In this document: positions 36,615-46,100 of the stretch, in pieces | Layout: each line of letters starts with the position of its first letter | Numbering within the stretch: the stretch's first letter is position 1 | Source of the DNA: a virus | Length of the DNA: 56,571 bases | IMG/VR virus record: IMGVR_UViG_3300042197_000691 | Span: 1 to 56,571 of that record | Direction: 5' to 3' (one strand) | The notes under the pieces: model-generated | What the model saw: the letters and a program-made list of their open reading frames with translations, nothing else | Told to the model about the DNA's origin: nothing | Databases searched by the model: none | Position numbers and translations under genes: made by a program

Positions 36615-36835
36615 ATCTAGATTTATTAGATTTAAGAACTCTCCAAATTGAGTGTGCGAGAGCAATAACTACAATTGAAGCAACTAATAATAAATTAAGT
36701 CAATTCAACAAGCAGGCTCATCACAATAGTCAACAGTGGTATAAGGCAGTCATCGGTTGGTACATAGATCAGTACGGAGATCTACCCAGTAAGGTTGGTC
36801 CAGGAAAAGAAGTAAAGATATTACGCGATGTATAA
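36611..36835 (+). CDS. Small hypothetical protein
   Basis: 74 residues. LLDLRTLQIECARAITTIEA forms a helix; QWYKAVIGWYIDQYGDLPSK follows. Overlaps both neighbours by a few bases (start inside the preceding TGA region, stop past the next ATG), so it is part of the same operon. Not recognised. Confidence 0.65.
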   Translation: MNLDLLDLRTLQIECARAITTIEATNNKLSQFNKQAHHNSQQWYKAVIGWYIDQYGDLPSKVGPGKEVKILRDV

Positions 36836-37904
36836 ATTAGATCAAATACGAATGATTCATCTAGAAATTACACAAGCATGTCAGGCAAGTTGCCCTATGT
36901 GTGATCGCAATCAAAACGGTGGAGCGTTAAATCCTCATATAGATTTAAGTGAACTCACGTTAGATGATTGTAAAAAAATATTTGAACCTAATTTCATAAA
37001 ACAGTTAAACACTATGTATATGTGCGGCAATTTAGGTGATCCAATTATCGCTAAGGATACATTAGAAGTGTTTAGATATTTTAGAGAACATAATCCAAAA
37101 ATGTGGCTAAGTATGAACACTAACGGCGGGGCGAGAGATCAGCAATGGTGGAAAGATTTAGCAAATATTTTTGGTAGATATGGCACCGTTATTTTCAGTG
37201 TAGATGGTTTAGAAGACACAAATCATCTATATAGACAGGGTGTAAACTGGAATATAGTTGAGCGAAGTATGAAGTCTTTTATATCTGCCAGTGGTCGTGC
37301 TAGATGGGATTTTTTAATATTTGAACATAATCAACATCAAGTAGAAAAAGCCCGAGAACTAAGTGTCGAGTGGGGATTTGAGAAATTCGTTGCCAAGAAA
37401 TCAGGTAGATTTATTACCTCAAATAATGAAATAAAAGATTCACATCAATCTATTAATAAAAAGGGATTTAAAACAATAGAAATTAAAAAGCCAGAAGAGC
37501 ATTATCAAAATTCCGCATTAAAGACTCAAACAACTTTGATTGAAAAATATGGTTCAATGGACAATTACTTTGATAGTACGCATATAGAATGTAAAGTAAA
37601 AAAAGACGGTAACTTATTTATTACCGCTGAAGGATTAGCATTGCCCTGCTGTTGGACTGCCGGTAGAATGTATAAATGGTGGCATAAAAATCCTAGAATT
37701 GAACAGATTTGGGATTTTATTGATGCTGTTGGTGGTAAAGAAAAACTTAATGCCAAATATGGCCTAAATAAAGTTTTTGATAGTGGAATATTTGAACTGA
37801 TCGAATTCAGTTGGAAAAAATCTAGTGTGACAGATGGAAAATTAAAAGTGTGTGCAATGAAATGTGGAATTGAATTTGATCCTTTTGGAAAACAATTTGT
37901 TTAA
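36828..37904 (+). CDS. Radical SAM protein with C-terminal Cys-rich (SPASM/twitch-like) region
   Basis: 358 residues. C18xxxC22xxC25 (CQASCPMC) binds the SAM 4Fe-4S cluster. The barrel has MYMCGNLGDPIIA, LSMNTNGGA and VIFSVDGLED. The C-terminal part has CKVKKDGNLFITAEGLALPC then CCW and VCAMKCG, ligands for an auxiliary cluster as in SPASM or twitch enzymes, which often modify peptides. First of four plus-strand radical SAM genes. Confidence 0.88.
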   Translation: MYKLDQIRMIHLEITQACQASCPMCDRNQNGGALNPHIDLSELTLDDCKKIFEPNFIKQLNTMYMCGNLGDPIIAKDTLEVFRYFREHNPKMWLSMNTNGGARDQQWWKDLANIFGRYGTVIFSVDGLEDTNHLYRQGVNWNIVERSMKSFISASGRARWDFLIFEHNQHQVEKARELSVEWGFEKFVAKKSGRFITSNNEIKDSHQSINKKGFKTIEIKKPEEHYQNSALKTQTTLIEKYGSMDNYFDSTHIECKVKKDGNLFITAEGLALPCCWTAGRMYKWWHKNPRIEQIWDFIDAVGGKEKLNAKYGLNKVFDSGIFELIEFSWKKSSVTDGKLKVCAMKCGIEFDPFGKQFV

Positions 37905-37915
37905 TTTATAAAAAT

Positions 37916-39313
37916 ATGACCTTACCTTCAAAAACATTTTGTATTCTTCCTTGGATACATTTAAGTAGTCGCCCAGATGGAAAAATGAGAACTTGTTGTA
38001 CAAGCAATGCTAGTAGTGTTCAAAGTGCCGACAGTTCAATAAAAATAGGTGGTGGAGAAGTTGGTGTACTAAAAAATGACAATGGAGAAAGTGTTAATTT
38101 TAATACTACAAGATTAGAGGAAGCATGGAATAGTTCTTATATGCGTAATGTAAGAACAATGATGCTTAAAGGAGAAAAGCCAGCAAGTTGTTTAAAATGC
38201 TACAAAGAAGAAGAATCAGGACACTTAAGCAAAAGAAATTGGGAAACAGAATATTGGTCAAAAAGATATGATATATCTGAACTCATAAAAGAAACAGATG
38301 ATCAAGGTAATATTCCTACTAAAATAAGATACATTGATTTAAGACTTGGCAGTAAATGCCAATTAGCATGTGTAATGTGTAGTCCTCATGATAGTAGTAA
38401 CTGGATACCAGAATGGAATAAACTTTATCCTTTAATACAAAATAAAAATTTAAAACAAAGTTCTAGTTGGAATAATAAAGGGTTAAGTAATGGAAGCAGT
38501 TATAATTGGCATAAAAACAATCCTCAATTTTGGAAAGATTTATTTGATCAAATTCCAAATATGTATCAATTATATTTTGCTGGTGGGGAAAGTTTAATTA
38601 TTGATGAACATTATGATTTGTTGGAAGCATGTATTAAACTTGGATATGCAAAAAATATTGAACTTCGTTACAATTCAAATGCGGTAGAATGGAGAGACGA
38701 TTTATTTGATTTATGGTCAGAATTTAAAAGAGTAAGATTTCATTATAGCATTGATGCTTACGGAGAACAAAATGATTATATCAGATATCCAAGTAAGTGG
38801 AAACATCAAGAAGAAGTATTTTGGAAATTAGATAATACAACTGAAAATGTTGAAATTACGACCGCAACTACTCTTATAGCATTAAATATTGCTTATATAC
38901 CTGAATTTTTACAATGGAAAGTTTCACAAGGATTCAAGAAAATAAATAAATGGCCATTGGGCGCAGGTGGAATTAACATGCACTTTGCATATTGGCCACC
39001 CCAATTAAATGTTAAAGTTCTTCCGTCACATGTAAAACAAATAATTACTAAAAAATATGAAAATGAATTTTATCCTTGGATTGAAGAAAATTGGAATAAA
39101 TTTACGGGAGTATCGGAATCCGAAATAACTAAAGAAATGTTTTTAGATGCTGCTTATGGAATCAAAAGATTTAAGGGTATTATTAAATTTATGAATTCAG
39201 AAGATTGGAGTTCAAGACTTCCCGAAACTAAAGAATACATTCAATTATTAAATAATCAAAGAAATTGGAATGACAAATTTTTAAATGTTTTCCCGATTTT
39301 TAAATTCATATAA
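37916..39313 (+). CDS. Twitch-domain radical SAM protein
   Basis: 465 residues. The cluster motif is C148xxxC152xxC155 (CQLACVMC). An N-terminal segment with CILPWIHLSSRPDGKMRTCC and SCLKCYKEEESG supplies extra cysteines ahead of the barrel. YFAGGESLIIDEHYDLLEAC is the GGE-like SAM contact. This architecture is typical of the 'twitch domain-containing radical SAM' proteins found in aquatic phages; their substrates are unknown. Confidence 0.88.
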   Translation: MTLPSKTFCILPWIHLSSRPDGKMRTCCTSNASSVQSADSSIKIGGGEVGVLKNDNGESVNFNTTRLEEAWNSSYMRNVRTMMLKGEKPASCLKCYKEEESGHLSKRNWETEYWSKRYDISELIKETDDQGNIPTKIRYIDLRLGSKCQLACVMCSPHDSSNWIPEWNKLYPLIQNKNLKQSSSWNNKGLSNGSSYNWHKNNPQFWKDLFDQIPNMYQLYFAGGESLIIDEHYDLLEACIKLGYAKNIELRYNSNAVEWRDDLFDLWSEFKRVRFHYSIDAYGEQNDYIRYPSKWKHQEEVFWKLDNTTENVEITTATTLIALNIAYIPEFLQWKVSQGFKKINKWPLGAGGINMHFAYWPPQLNVKVLPSHVKQIITKKYENEFYPWIEENWNKFTGVSESEITKEMFLDAAYGIKRFKGIIKFMNSEDWSSRLPETKEYIQLLNNQRNWNDKFLNVFPIFKFI

Positions 39314-39403
39314 TATTATTATATATATTGACAATGTATTTTTAATAAATTTTAGCACACTGTCTACATTCAATAGAACACATCAAAATAATGGAATTAA
39401 AAT

Positions 39404-40645
39404 ATGAGTTTTTGCGCGATAAATGATAAAACAGAAAATCAACTAATGGTAATATGGGATTTAGGAAGAAAATGTACATATTCTTGCAGTTATTGTCCAC
39501 CTCATAGAAAAAACAATTGGAGTCCTGTAGCACAATTAGATGAACTAATAAAAACAGCAGATTCGTTAGACAGATATGCTAATATATATAACAAATATAG
39601 AAAAATACCATTTAAAACATCTTGTAGTTTTACGGGTGGAGAACCCACAGTAAATCCTGCGTTTTTTGAATTTTTAATTTATCTACAGCAACATTATCCT
39701 CATTGGAAAAGAACAATAACTACAAATGGATTTTATAGTGAACGTAAACTACGATTAGTTATGAATAACACACAGTTCACTACTTTAAGTTATCATTGCG
39801 AAGGAACTATAGAACAAAAAAAACGAGTTATAGAAAACATTCGTATTATGAACGAAGAAAAATACGGATTTAAAGTAAACGTAATGTTTCATGAAAACGA
39901 AAATTATTTTCGTGAATGCGTGGAACTCTGTGAATGGTTTAACGAATTAGGAATTAAATATACTCCAAGGATCATTGGTGATGAAGGTAATGTAAAACGA
40001 GGAATTCAAGATAAAACAGTGCATACGTATACAGAAGAACAGATGGATTGGTTTAAAAATTACTGGAATTTAAAAAATAAAAAAACTCTTTTTGGTTCGT
40101 CCGTGACGAAAAATATTGAGAGTACTTTCACAAAAGAGTCTTCTAAAAAAATTGTAGGTCAAAGTATTGGTCGCCCTTGTTGTGGTGGGCGTGATATGGA
40201 AATTCTTGAAAATAATGATTGGACTCCTACCAAATTTGTGACCAACAATAATTTTCAAGGTTGGAATTGTATGATTAATTGGTACTTTTTATATATTCAT
40301 CAAGAAATTAACAAAATTTGGCATCATCAAACATGTCAAGTAAATCTCGAAGGCAAAATTTCTCCTATTTCGACAGTGGATAAATTTGATAAATATTGTG
40401 ACTCTTTAGAAAATACTATTAACAACACGAGATCAATTCCTTACATCAGATGTCCAAAAACATATTGTGGTTGTGGACTATGTGCTCCTAAGGCAAAAAA
40501 TGATACAATTGCTGAACAACTTTTTAAAAGTCACACAATTGACTTAGAACCTAAATTTATAGAACAACAAAAAGAAACTTACAGCGGATCTTTAAAAGAT
40601 TTGGTATATGCTCATGATAAAGAAAATGGTAATGAGACAATCTAA
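39404..40645 (+). CDS. Radical SAM protein
   Basis: 413 residues. C24xxxC28xxC31 (CTYSCSYC), SCSFTGGEPTVNP (GGE motif), RTITTNGFYS and TLSYHCEGT. The C-terminal region has GRPCCGG, GWNCM, HQTCQVNLEGK and KTYCGCGLCAPK, giving ligands for auxiliary Fe-S clusters. Related in pattern to the gene at 42025. The 90-bp gap before it is AT-rich. Confidence 0.88.
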   Translation: MSFCAINDKTENQLMVIWDLGRKCTYSCSYCPPHRKNNWSPVAQLDELIKTADSLDRYANIYNKYRKIPFKTSCSFTGGEPTVNPAFFEFLIYLQQHYPHWKRTITTNGFYSERKLRLVMNNTQFTTLSYHCEGTIEQKKRVIENIRIMNEEKYGFKVNVMFHENENYFRECVELCEWFNELGIKYTPRIIGDEGNVKRGIQDKTVHTYTEEQMDWFKNYWNLKNKKTLFGSSVTKNIESTFTKESSKKIVGQSIGRPCCGGRDMEILENNDWTPTKFVTNNNFQGWNCMINWYFLYIHQEINKIWHHQTCQVNLEGKISPISTVDKFDKYCDSLENTINNTRSIPYIRCPKTYCGCGLCAPKAKNDTIAEQLFKSHTIDLEPKFIEQQKETYSGSLKDLVYAHDKENGNETI

Positions 40646-40714
40646 AAAAGATTGAAATTTTTTGGTTGAATTTTTAATTAAATTAAAACAGCAAAAACTT
40701 ATAGATTTATAAAA

Positions 40715-41401
40715 ATGATATTTAAAACGGAAGATCAAGAAGTAAATTTTTCTATTCCAAAAAATTTTACAAAAATAGCAATAAATTGCAGTGGCGGAGC
40801 CGACAGCAGTATACTTTTGTATACTTTAGTAAAATATTTGGAAAAAAATGATAGAACAGATAATAAAATAACTGTTCTGACATGTGCTAACAATTTAAAA
40901 AATAGATGGAATGCTAGAAATGCAACAAGTGTAATTAATTTTGTAATTGAAAATACAAAAACTAATTATATAGATTCTCATATATGCTATTATCGAGATG
41001 TTCAAAAACCTGAATATTTTCACGAAATTGAATACGATTTGTTTAAAAATAAAAAGATTGATTTAATTGTTAGTGGAGTAACAGCAAATCCCCCTACTGG
41101 AGTTACACTATTAAACATAAATAATCAATTAATTAATTTATCTGACAAAGCATTGCCTAAAAGAAATGGCAGAGATAAAAATCCATGGTATAACAATAAT
41201 ATAGGATCTTGGTATTTTCCTTTTATAAACGTAGATAAAAAAATAATAGCAGAAATTTATCAATATTTTGGTCTTACTGATACATTATTATCTCTTACAC
41301 GAAGCTGCGAAGCAATAGAAAAAAATTTAAAAACATACGAACAGCCATGTGGAACTTGTTGGTGGTGTCTAGAGAGAAAATGGGCGTTTGGTAAATTTTA
41401 A
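40715..41401 (+). CDS. QueC-like PP-loop ATPase
   Basis: 228 residues. SGGADSS at about residue 28 is the PP-loop that adenylates a substrate. SCEAIEK...PCGTCWWCLERKWAF near the C-terminus gives the Cys-x-n-CGxCxxC zinc site of QueC (7-cyano-7-deazaguanine synthase). No QueD, QueE or FolE-like partner is visible here, so it could make a 7-deazaguanine for DNA or tRNA or be a divergent PP-loop enzyme acting with the radical SAM proteins on either side. Confidence 0.72.
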   Translation: MIFKTEDQEVNFSIPKNFTKIAINCSGGADSSILLYTLVKYLEKNDRTDNKITVLTCANNLKNRWNARNATSVINFVIENTKTNYIDSHICYYRDVQKPEYFHEIEYDLFKNKKIDLIVSGVTANPPTGVTLLNINNQLINLSDKALPKRNGRDKNPWYNNNIGSWYFPFINVDKKIIAEIYQYFGLTDTLLSLTRSCEAIEKNLKTYEQPCGTCWWCLERKWAFGKF

Positions 41402-41468
41402 CGTGATGCAGGACAATATAATATAGATTTAAAATTCTTTCTTCTCATAAATTATTTAAAAAATGTAA

Positions 41469-42032
41469 ATGAAAAAAATTCTTATTACGGGAAATAAAAA
41501 TTACGGCATTGCCAAAAGTTTATATGCTCTATATCCAGATGCTACATTTGCCAGTAGAGAAAGTGGTTTTGATTTGACAAACTCAGTAGGTCAGAACAAA
41601 TTAGCAGAAATTGCTATTGAACATGATGTGTTTATTAATTGTAGTGCTCTGTGGAAATTCAATCAAACAGTTTTATTGGATACGATATATAAAAAGTGCA
41701 TAGAAAAAAATCATAGATTACATATTATATGTATAGGTAGTACCACTGATCGTGTAAAAAATGGTAAAGCATGGTTGTACAATGCTGAGAAGAAAGCATT
41801 ACGAGATTACTGTAATACATTAGCATTAGGAGGTGTGTGGGGTTCAGGTCCAAAAGTTACTTATATCAGTTTTGGCACGCTGGATAACAATCAACACAAG
41901 CATCCAGATAGAAGATGTATGAGTATTGATGACGCAGCGCAATATATAAAATGGATCATTGATCAACCGTCTACGATAAATATAAACGAAATTAGCATTG
42001 ATCCTATGCAATACAGTTATTGGCATGAGTAA
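41469..42032 (+). CDS. Short-chain dehydrogenase-like protein
   Basis: 187 residues. KKILITGNKNYGIAKSLYAL is a glycine-poor variant of the TGxxxGIG cofactor motif. VFINCSALWKF matches the NAG-like strand, IICIGSTTD the catalytic Ser strand, and YNAEKKAL the YxxxK pair. It is shorter than typical SDRs (~250). Its stop overlaps the start of the next radical SAM gene. Confidence 0.75.
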   Translation: MKKILITGNKNYGIAKSLYALYPDATFASRESGFDLTNSVGQNKLAEIAIEHDVFINCSALWKFNQTVLLDTIYKKCIEKNHRLHIICIGSTTDRVKNGKAWLYNAEKKALRDYCNTLALGGVWGSGPKVTYISFGTLDNNQHKHPDRRCMSIDDAAQYIKWIIDQPSTININEISIDPMQYSYWHE

Positions 42033-43140
42033 AGATTTGTCCTGGAGTGAATATGATTTCACTAAGATACCGTTCAAAGACATCGTAAGTTTTGGTCAAC
42101 GTAGTTTACTTTATCGGGATTTATTCACAGTCAGTTGGCTATTAGGTAGATATTGTAACTATCGTTGTAGTTACTGTTGGCCATATGCTCGCAGTGATAC
42201 AAAAGATCATAGGCCCACGGAGTTGTGTTTAACGACTATAGATGAAATCAAACGTCAAGCAAGAGATAATGGTTTTAACAGTTTTCACTTTAGTTTAAGT
42301 GGCGGTGAACCTACGTTTCATCCGGGATATTTAGACATTTTGAAATATCTGGCTGATGATGTTGGTAATACCAATTACACAAGTATACATATGACTAGTA
42401 ATTGTAGTAGGCCAATTAAGTGGTTTGAAACGTATGTAGATTATGCCAAAGCATTTCATAGAGCAAGCATTACAGCAAGTTTGCATACAGAACATGTAAA
42501 TACGCCGCAGAAAATGCAAGAGTTCGCTGATAAACTTATATTATGCCAAGAAAATGATATTCAAGTGACCATTAACATGGTCATGGTTCCAGAATGGTTT
42601 GATCGTGATTATGATAATGCCTTGTTTTTTCATAATCAAGGAATCAATGTTACCCTTAAACCCCAAAGTGATTCGACGGCCAGTAAAGTTGTGGATGGGT
42701 ATACTGACGAACAAATGAAGAGATTATGGAATGGTATGCCTCAAATGGGTTACACAGAAATTAAAAGAAAATGGTCTAATAGACCTATAAATAAATTTGA
42801 ATCGTTAACAAAGACTACCACTGACAGCAGTACAGTGCCATCTCATATGCAGGTAGAGTTCACTGATTCGTCTGGCAAGAAATGGTATATGGATCAAGCT
42901 GAAAGATTTAATGCATTTGGATTTAATAAGTTCAAAGGATGGTTATGTAACAGTGGATATCAGGGGATTATCATCAGAGAACCAGATGGTAGCATAAAAC
43001 GTAGTTATAGTTGTTGGGACAAGCCTCTGGGCAACATTGAAACTGGTTTCAAATTATTTACTAAACCTACTGTATGTATGACTGAAAGTTGTGTTAGTAG
43101 CGCCGATAGTAAAATACCAAAAAAAATTTATCAAAGTTAA
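42025..43140 (+). CDS. Radical SAM protein
   Basis: 371 residues from ATG 42025, overlapping the SDR stop. C44xxxC48xxC51 (CNYRCSYC), FHFSLSGGEPTFHPGY, IHMTSNCSRP and ITASLHTEH. C-terminal cysteines in GWLCNSGYQG, YSCWDKPLGN and VCMTESCVSS could hold an auxiliary cluster. Pattern similarity to the gene at 39404 suggests duplication. Substrate unknown. Confidence 0.88.
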   Translation: MSKDLSWSEYDFTKIPFKDIVSFGQRSLLYRDLFTVSWLLGRYCNYRCSYCWPYARSDTKDHRPTELCLTTIDEIKRQARDNGFNSFHFSLSGGEPTFHPGYLDILKYLADDVGNTNYTSIHMTSNCSRPIKWFETYVDYAKAFHRASITASLHTEHVNTPQKMQEFADKLILCQENDIQVTINMVMVPEWFDRDYDNALFFHNQGINVTLKPQSDSTASKVVDGYTDEQMKRLWNGMPQMGYTEIKRKWSNRPINKFESLTKTTTDSSTVPSHMQVEFTDSSGKKWYMDQAERFNAFGFNKFKGWLCNSGYQGIIIREPDGSIKRSYSCWDKPLGNIETGFKLFTKPTVCMTESCVSSADSKIPKKIYQS

Positions 43141-43184
43141 AATACCAACATTAATATTTAATAGCATAAAAAGAGAATATAATT

Positions 43185-43640
43185 ATGATGTGTGTAAAAA
43201 ATCTTTGTATAAAAAATAATAATTTACCAATAATACCAAATGAACTTATAAGTTCTTTAGAAGAAATAGAAAAATTAAAAAATTGTTTCCCCGATAAAGA
43301 TTTTAATCATACTTATGCAAGTTATGAAGTTCCGAATGAATTGGATAAATTTTTACAAAATTTTTTTGATTATCCTATCGTAGTGCGGTATCAAGTTATT
43401 AAAAAAAAATTACCAATTCACATTGATGTCAATACGAAGGCTAAGTTTAATTATTTGATAAAATCAGGTGGTAATCAAGTAACAACTAGATGGTGGGATG
43501 ATGATAAAAATCCAACAAAGAAGTTACAAGAATGTGAAATGAAAGAGTTAGAATGGTACTATTTAAAAGTAGATGTGCCACATGACATTTCAGAAATTGA
43601 AAATACTAGAATTAGTATTACGATTAAGATAAATAATTGA
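43185..43640 (+). CDS. Small Fe/2OG oxygenase-like or cupin-like protein
   Basis: 151 residues. KKLPIHIDVNTKAKFNYLIK contains an HxD, followed by VTTRWWDDD, YYLKVDVPHDISEIENTRIS with a distal His and Arg on a final strand. This is the order of the small aspartyl/asparaginyl-hydroxylase-like proteins nearby, although the match is weak. It follows the radical SAM block. ATG 43188 is an equally possible start. Confidence 0.55.
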   Translation: MMCVKNLCIKNNNLPIIPNELISSLEEIEKLKNCFPDKDFNHTYASYEVPNELDKFLQNFFDYPIVVRYQVIKKKLPIHIDVNTKAKFNYLIKSGGNQVTTRWWDDDKNPTKKLQECEMKELEWYYLKVDVPHDISEIENTRISITIKINN

Positions 43641-43641
43641 T

Positions 43642-44379
43642 ATGATAAATATATCCAATAATCTAGAAAATTTAAAATTTAACTTTTTGAAGTATGGTCT
43701 AACTTATTTCGAAAATAGTGAATATTCTAATTTTCAGATATCTTCAGTTTTGGGAATTCCATTTAAATATCGCCCTGATAAAAGTCCATATTATTTTATG
43801 GATAACGAAGGTTATGAGTTAAGGATATCGAATGTTGAAGGAATTTTAGGTAATTCTGAAATTTATTGGCATCAGGATCATTCACATAAAAAAGGAACAT
43901 GGTATGGTGGAGTATTACGAGGAATTAAAAACTCACATTTAAGCTCAACTACATTTTGTGATTTGGAATTATTGTATAATGATTTAAGTGATTCTCAACG
44001 AAAAAAAGCAGAAACTGTGAAAATTAAACAAACGATTAATAAAAAATATGAAAATTTAGAACAATTTAGCAAAGAAGCATGTCATATGGACGCTATTGAT
44101 TATCGTTTAGCAAAAAAAACAGTAATGCGTAATATGATAGTTGTTCATCCTGTTAAAAAAACAAAAATGTTATTTTTATCGCCTGAATTTGCTGTTCTTG
44201 AAGAGCATGATTTATCATTTTTTGAAGAAATAATAAATTTAGCAGATAAAGAAAAGTATCATACTATATTTGATTGGAAAGATGGAAATATTTTAATTTT
44301 TGATAATATTAAGTTTATGCACAAACGAAATTCTTTTATAGGTAACAGAATATTAACAAGAACTTTATTTCAAATTTGA
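43642..44379 (+). CDS. TauD/TfdA-family dioxygenase
   Basis: 245 residues. YWHQDHSHKKGTW (HxD), LRGIKNSHLSSTTFCDLELL, MDAIDYRL, VVHPVKKTKMLFLSPEF and ILIFDNIKFMHKRNSFIGNR (distal His), followed by RTLFQ (2OG-binding Arg). This matches the TauD clan of Fe(II)/2OG dioxygenases, which hydroxylate small molecules or amino acids. Its end overlaps the convergent minus-strand gene by 10 bp. Confidence 0.85.
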   Translation: MINISNNLENLKFNFLKYGLTYFENSEYSNFQISSVLGIPFKYRPDKSPYYFMDNEGYELRISNVEGILGNSEIYWHQDHSHKKGTWYGGVLRGIKNSHLSSTTFCDLELLYNDLSDSQRKKAETVKIKQTINKKYENLEQFSKEACHMDAIDYRLAKKTVMRNMIVVHPVKKTKMLFLSPEFAVLEEHDLSFFEEIINLADKEKYHTIFDWKDGNILIFDNIKFMHKRNSFIGNRILTRTLFQI

Positions 44380-44948
44380 TTTATTTTGTTCATGTAATTT
44401 TCAAAACTAGTATTGACATTAATTATTAAATGAATTCTATCTTCTTCTCCATTGTTTTTTACACAATGTTCGTATGTAGTGTTTAATGCATAAAATTTTC
44501 CTACTTCAAATTTTCCAGGAACAATTTTGCCATCATGTTTATAAAAATAAAAACATTTAGTATTAGTAATAATAGGTAAATGAACCCTTGTGATGTTTTC
44601 ACAATTATAATCAATATGCCATGGTATTATAATACCTTTAAATAATTTACTAAATCTCACTTTACTAGTCCCGAAACCTAAAGAAACCTTATTGATTATT
44701 TCTAAAATAGAAGTCGGAATATTTTCTTTCAACACAAAATTATCGGCACCTAAGTTTGCACGGTCATTTCCTAAATCATCAATTACATCAAAATCTGGAG
44801 ATTTTGAATTTTTCATATAACTTAGTCCTGCTGATTTATAAATTTTTTCATGATTTTCATGTTTACAAAAATATGGCAAATTTAAAGAATATTCTAAAAT
44901 TTCTTTTAAATCATGAGATGAAACAAAAAAAGGTAATTTTTTATACAT
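44370..44948 (-). CDS. Aspartyl/asparaginyl beta-hydroxylase-like oxygenase
   Basis: 192 residues. IIPWHIDYNCENITRVHLPI (HxD), CFYFYKHDGKIVPGKFEVGK, FYALNTTYEHCVKNNG (distal His) and DRIHLIINV (Arg). This is the family order for cupin-type Asp/Asn hydroxylases. It is the last gene of a minus-strand block running from the desaturases. Confidence 0.82.
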   Translation of the reverse strand: MYKKLPFFVSSHDLKEILEYSLNLPYFCKHENHEKIYKSAGLSYMKNSKSPDFDVIDDLGNDRANLGADNFVLKENIPTSILEIINKVSLGFGTSKVRFSKLFKGIIIPWHIDYNCENITRVHLPIITNTKCFYFYKHDGKIVPGKFEVGKFYALNTTYEHCVKNNGEEDRIHLIINVNTSFENYMNKINQI

Positions 44949-44950
44949 TT

Positions 44951-45553
44951 TTATTCTCTGTATAAATTATCTAACAATGAAAATTTATTATTGTTTCCTA
45001 TTTTAGAGTAACAAATATATTGAAATGAATTATCCATATTGCTAGGAGCAACTTGATATCTTTTATCTGTAGTTAACCAAACATATTTATTGCATAAAAA
45101 TGAAAAATTTAAATAATCTTTCATGCTGTTTAACTTGTAAATGGCATTTTTCCCTTCCCTAGTCATAAAAACAAAATCAATATTTTGTTTTAGACATTCT
45201 TCTATTTGCCTGGATACTATAATACCGGTTTCTGGCTTTAAGTATCTTCTCCCGTGTGATATTTGTCTCTCTCCGTTATCATCATATAAATTTGTGAATC
45301 GATTGAGTATTCTTGCATTATTTCCATAAAAAGACCGTTTCCAAACGCTGGTAAATGACATTAATTTTTCATTTCTATATAAAAAATTATAAGCGATTAC
45401 ATTATCAGTAAGCATTTCAAATGAATAAGCATGTTCTCTTTCGGGAGCAAATTTTTTAATCCATTCAATTACGAAATTGATGTTATCAACAACAGTATTA
45501 TTTAATTCTACATGTGTTTCTATTTTTATATCATTAAATATATCAGTTTTCAT
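44951..45553 (-). CDS. Hypothetical protein, possible GNAT fold
   Basis: 200 residues. Features include YSFEMLTDNVIAYNFLYRNE, SFTSVWKRSFYGNNARILNR, PETGIIVSRQIEECLKQNID and a beta strand FVFMTREG. The alternating strands and helices suggest an acyltransferase-like fold but no acetyl-CoA loop is clear. It sits between two oxygenases and overlaps the next by 11 bp. Not recognised. Confidence 0.6.
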   Translation of the reverse strand: MKTDIFNDIKIETHVELNNTVVDNINFVIEWIKKFAPEREHAYSFEMLTDNVIAYNFLYRNEKLMSFTSVWKRSFYGNNARILNRFTNLYDDNGERQISHGRRYLKPETGIIVSRQIEECLKQNIDFVFMTREGKNAIYKLNSMKDYLNFSFLCNKYVWLTTDKRYQVAPSNMDNSFQYICYSKIGNNNKFSLLDNLYRE

Positions 45554-46100
45554 AAGTTGAAATTATTAAAGAATAACGGTCTTCACTCCCGGCATTTACC
45601 GCTGTATGCCAAATTTTTGTGTTAGTGAAATATATATATCCATCTGATGGAATGTGAAAATTTAATAGATTGTTATTATTTTTATCCAAAAATGTCATAA
45701 ATGCAAATGAATTGGTTTTCATTGCTAAATGCCATCTAATGGTATAATCTTTATGAAAAAGTAAAGATGTTCCGGGTTTCATTTTTCTTATGGTCATTCT
45801 ACAAATATTGTATTCACTGTAATTTTTTAAACTTTCCCAAATCTCTTCCCAAATAGTATTCTTAAAATTATTATTTAAATTTGTGAATTTTTTTTCTTCT
45901 CTGACGGTTGTTCTAGACAGTTTATTTTTTGCTTTTATATTATACAATCCATCTTCTAAATTTTCACCACATAAAGATAATTGATTGTAATTTTCTAATA
46001 TTTTGCTCATGCCTTTATGTTCTAATATTAATTCTAGCCCCGCGATTATTTCGTTTATATCAAAATATAAGTTAGTTTTTTTAATAAAGTCGTTATTCAT
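45543..46100 (-). CDS. Aspartyl/asparaginyl beta-hydroxylase-like oxygenase
   Basis: 185 residues. RMTIRKMKPGTSLLFHKDY (HxD), IRWHLAMKTNSFAFMTF, FHIPSDGYIYFTNTKIWHTA (distal His) and EDRYSLIIST (Arg). Same clan as the gene at 44370 but not a close copy. It overlaps the B12-type radical SAM gene by 4 bp, suggesting the two act in one pathway. Confidence 0.8.
   Translation of the reverse strand: MNNDFIKKTNLYFDINEIIAGLELILEHKGMSKILENYNQLSLCGENLEDGLYNIKAKNKLSRTTVREEKKFTNLNNNFKNTIWEEIWESLKNYSEYNICRMTIRKMKPGTSLLFHKDYTIRWHLAMKTNSFAFMTFLDKNNNNLLNFHIPSDGYIYFTNTKIWHTAVNAGSEDRYSLIISTYEN

Noticed and set aside
39404-40645. QueE (radical SAM 7-carboxy-7-deazaguanine synthase) next to the QueC-like gene
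   Set aside because: It lacks the N-terminal GEG...G.P.FIRL segment and the typical size of QueE; kept as a generic radical SAM protein.
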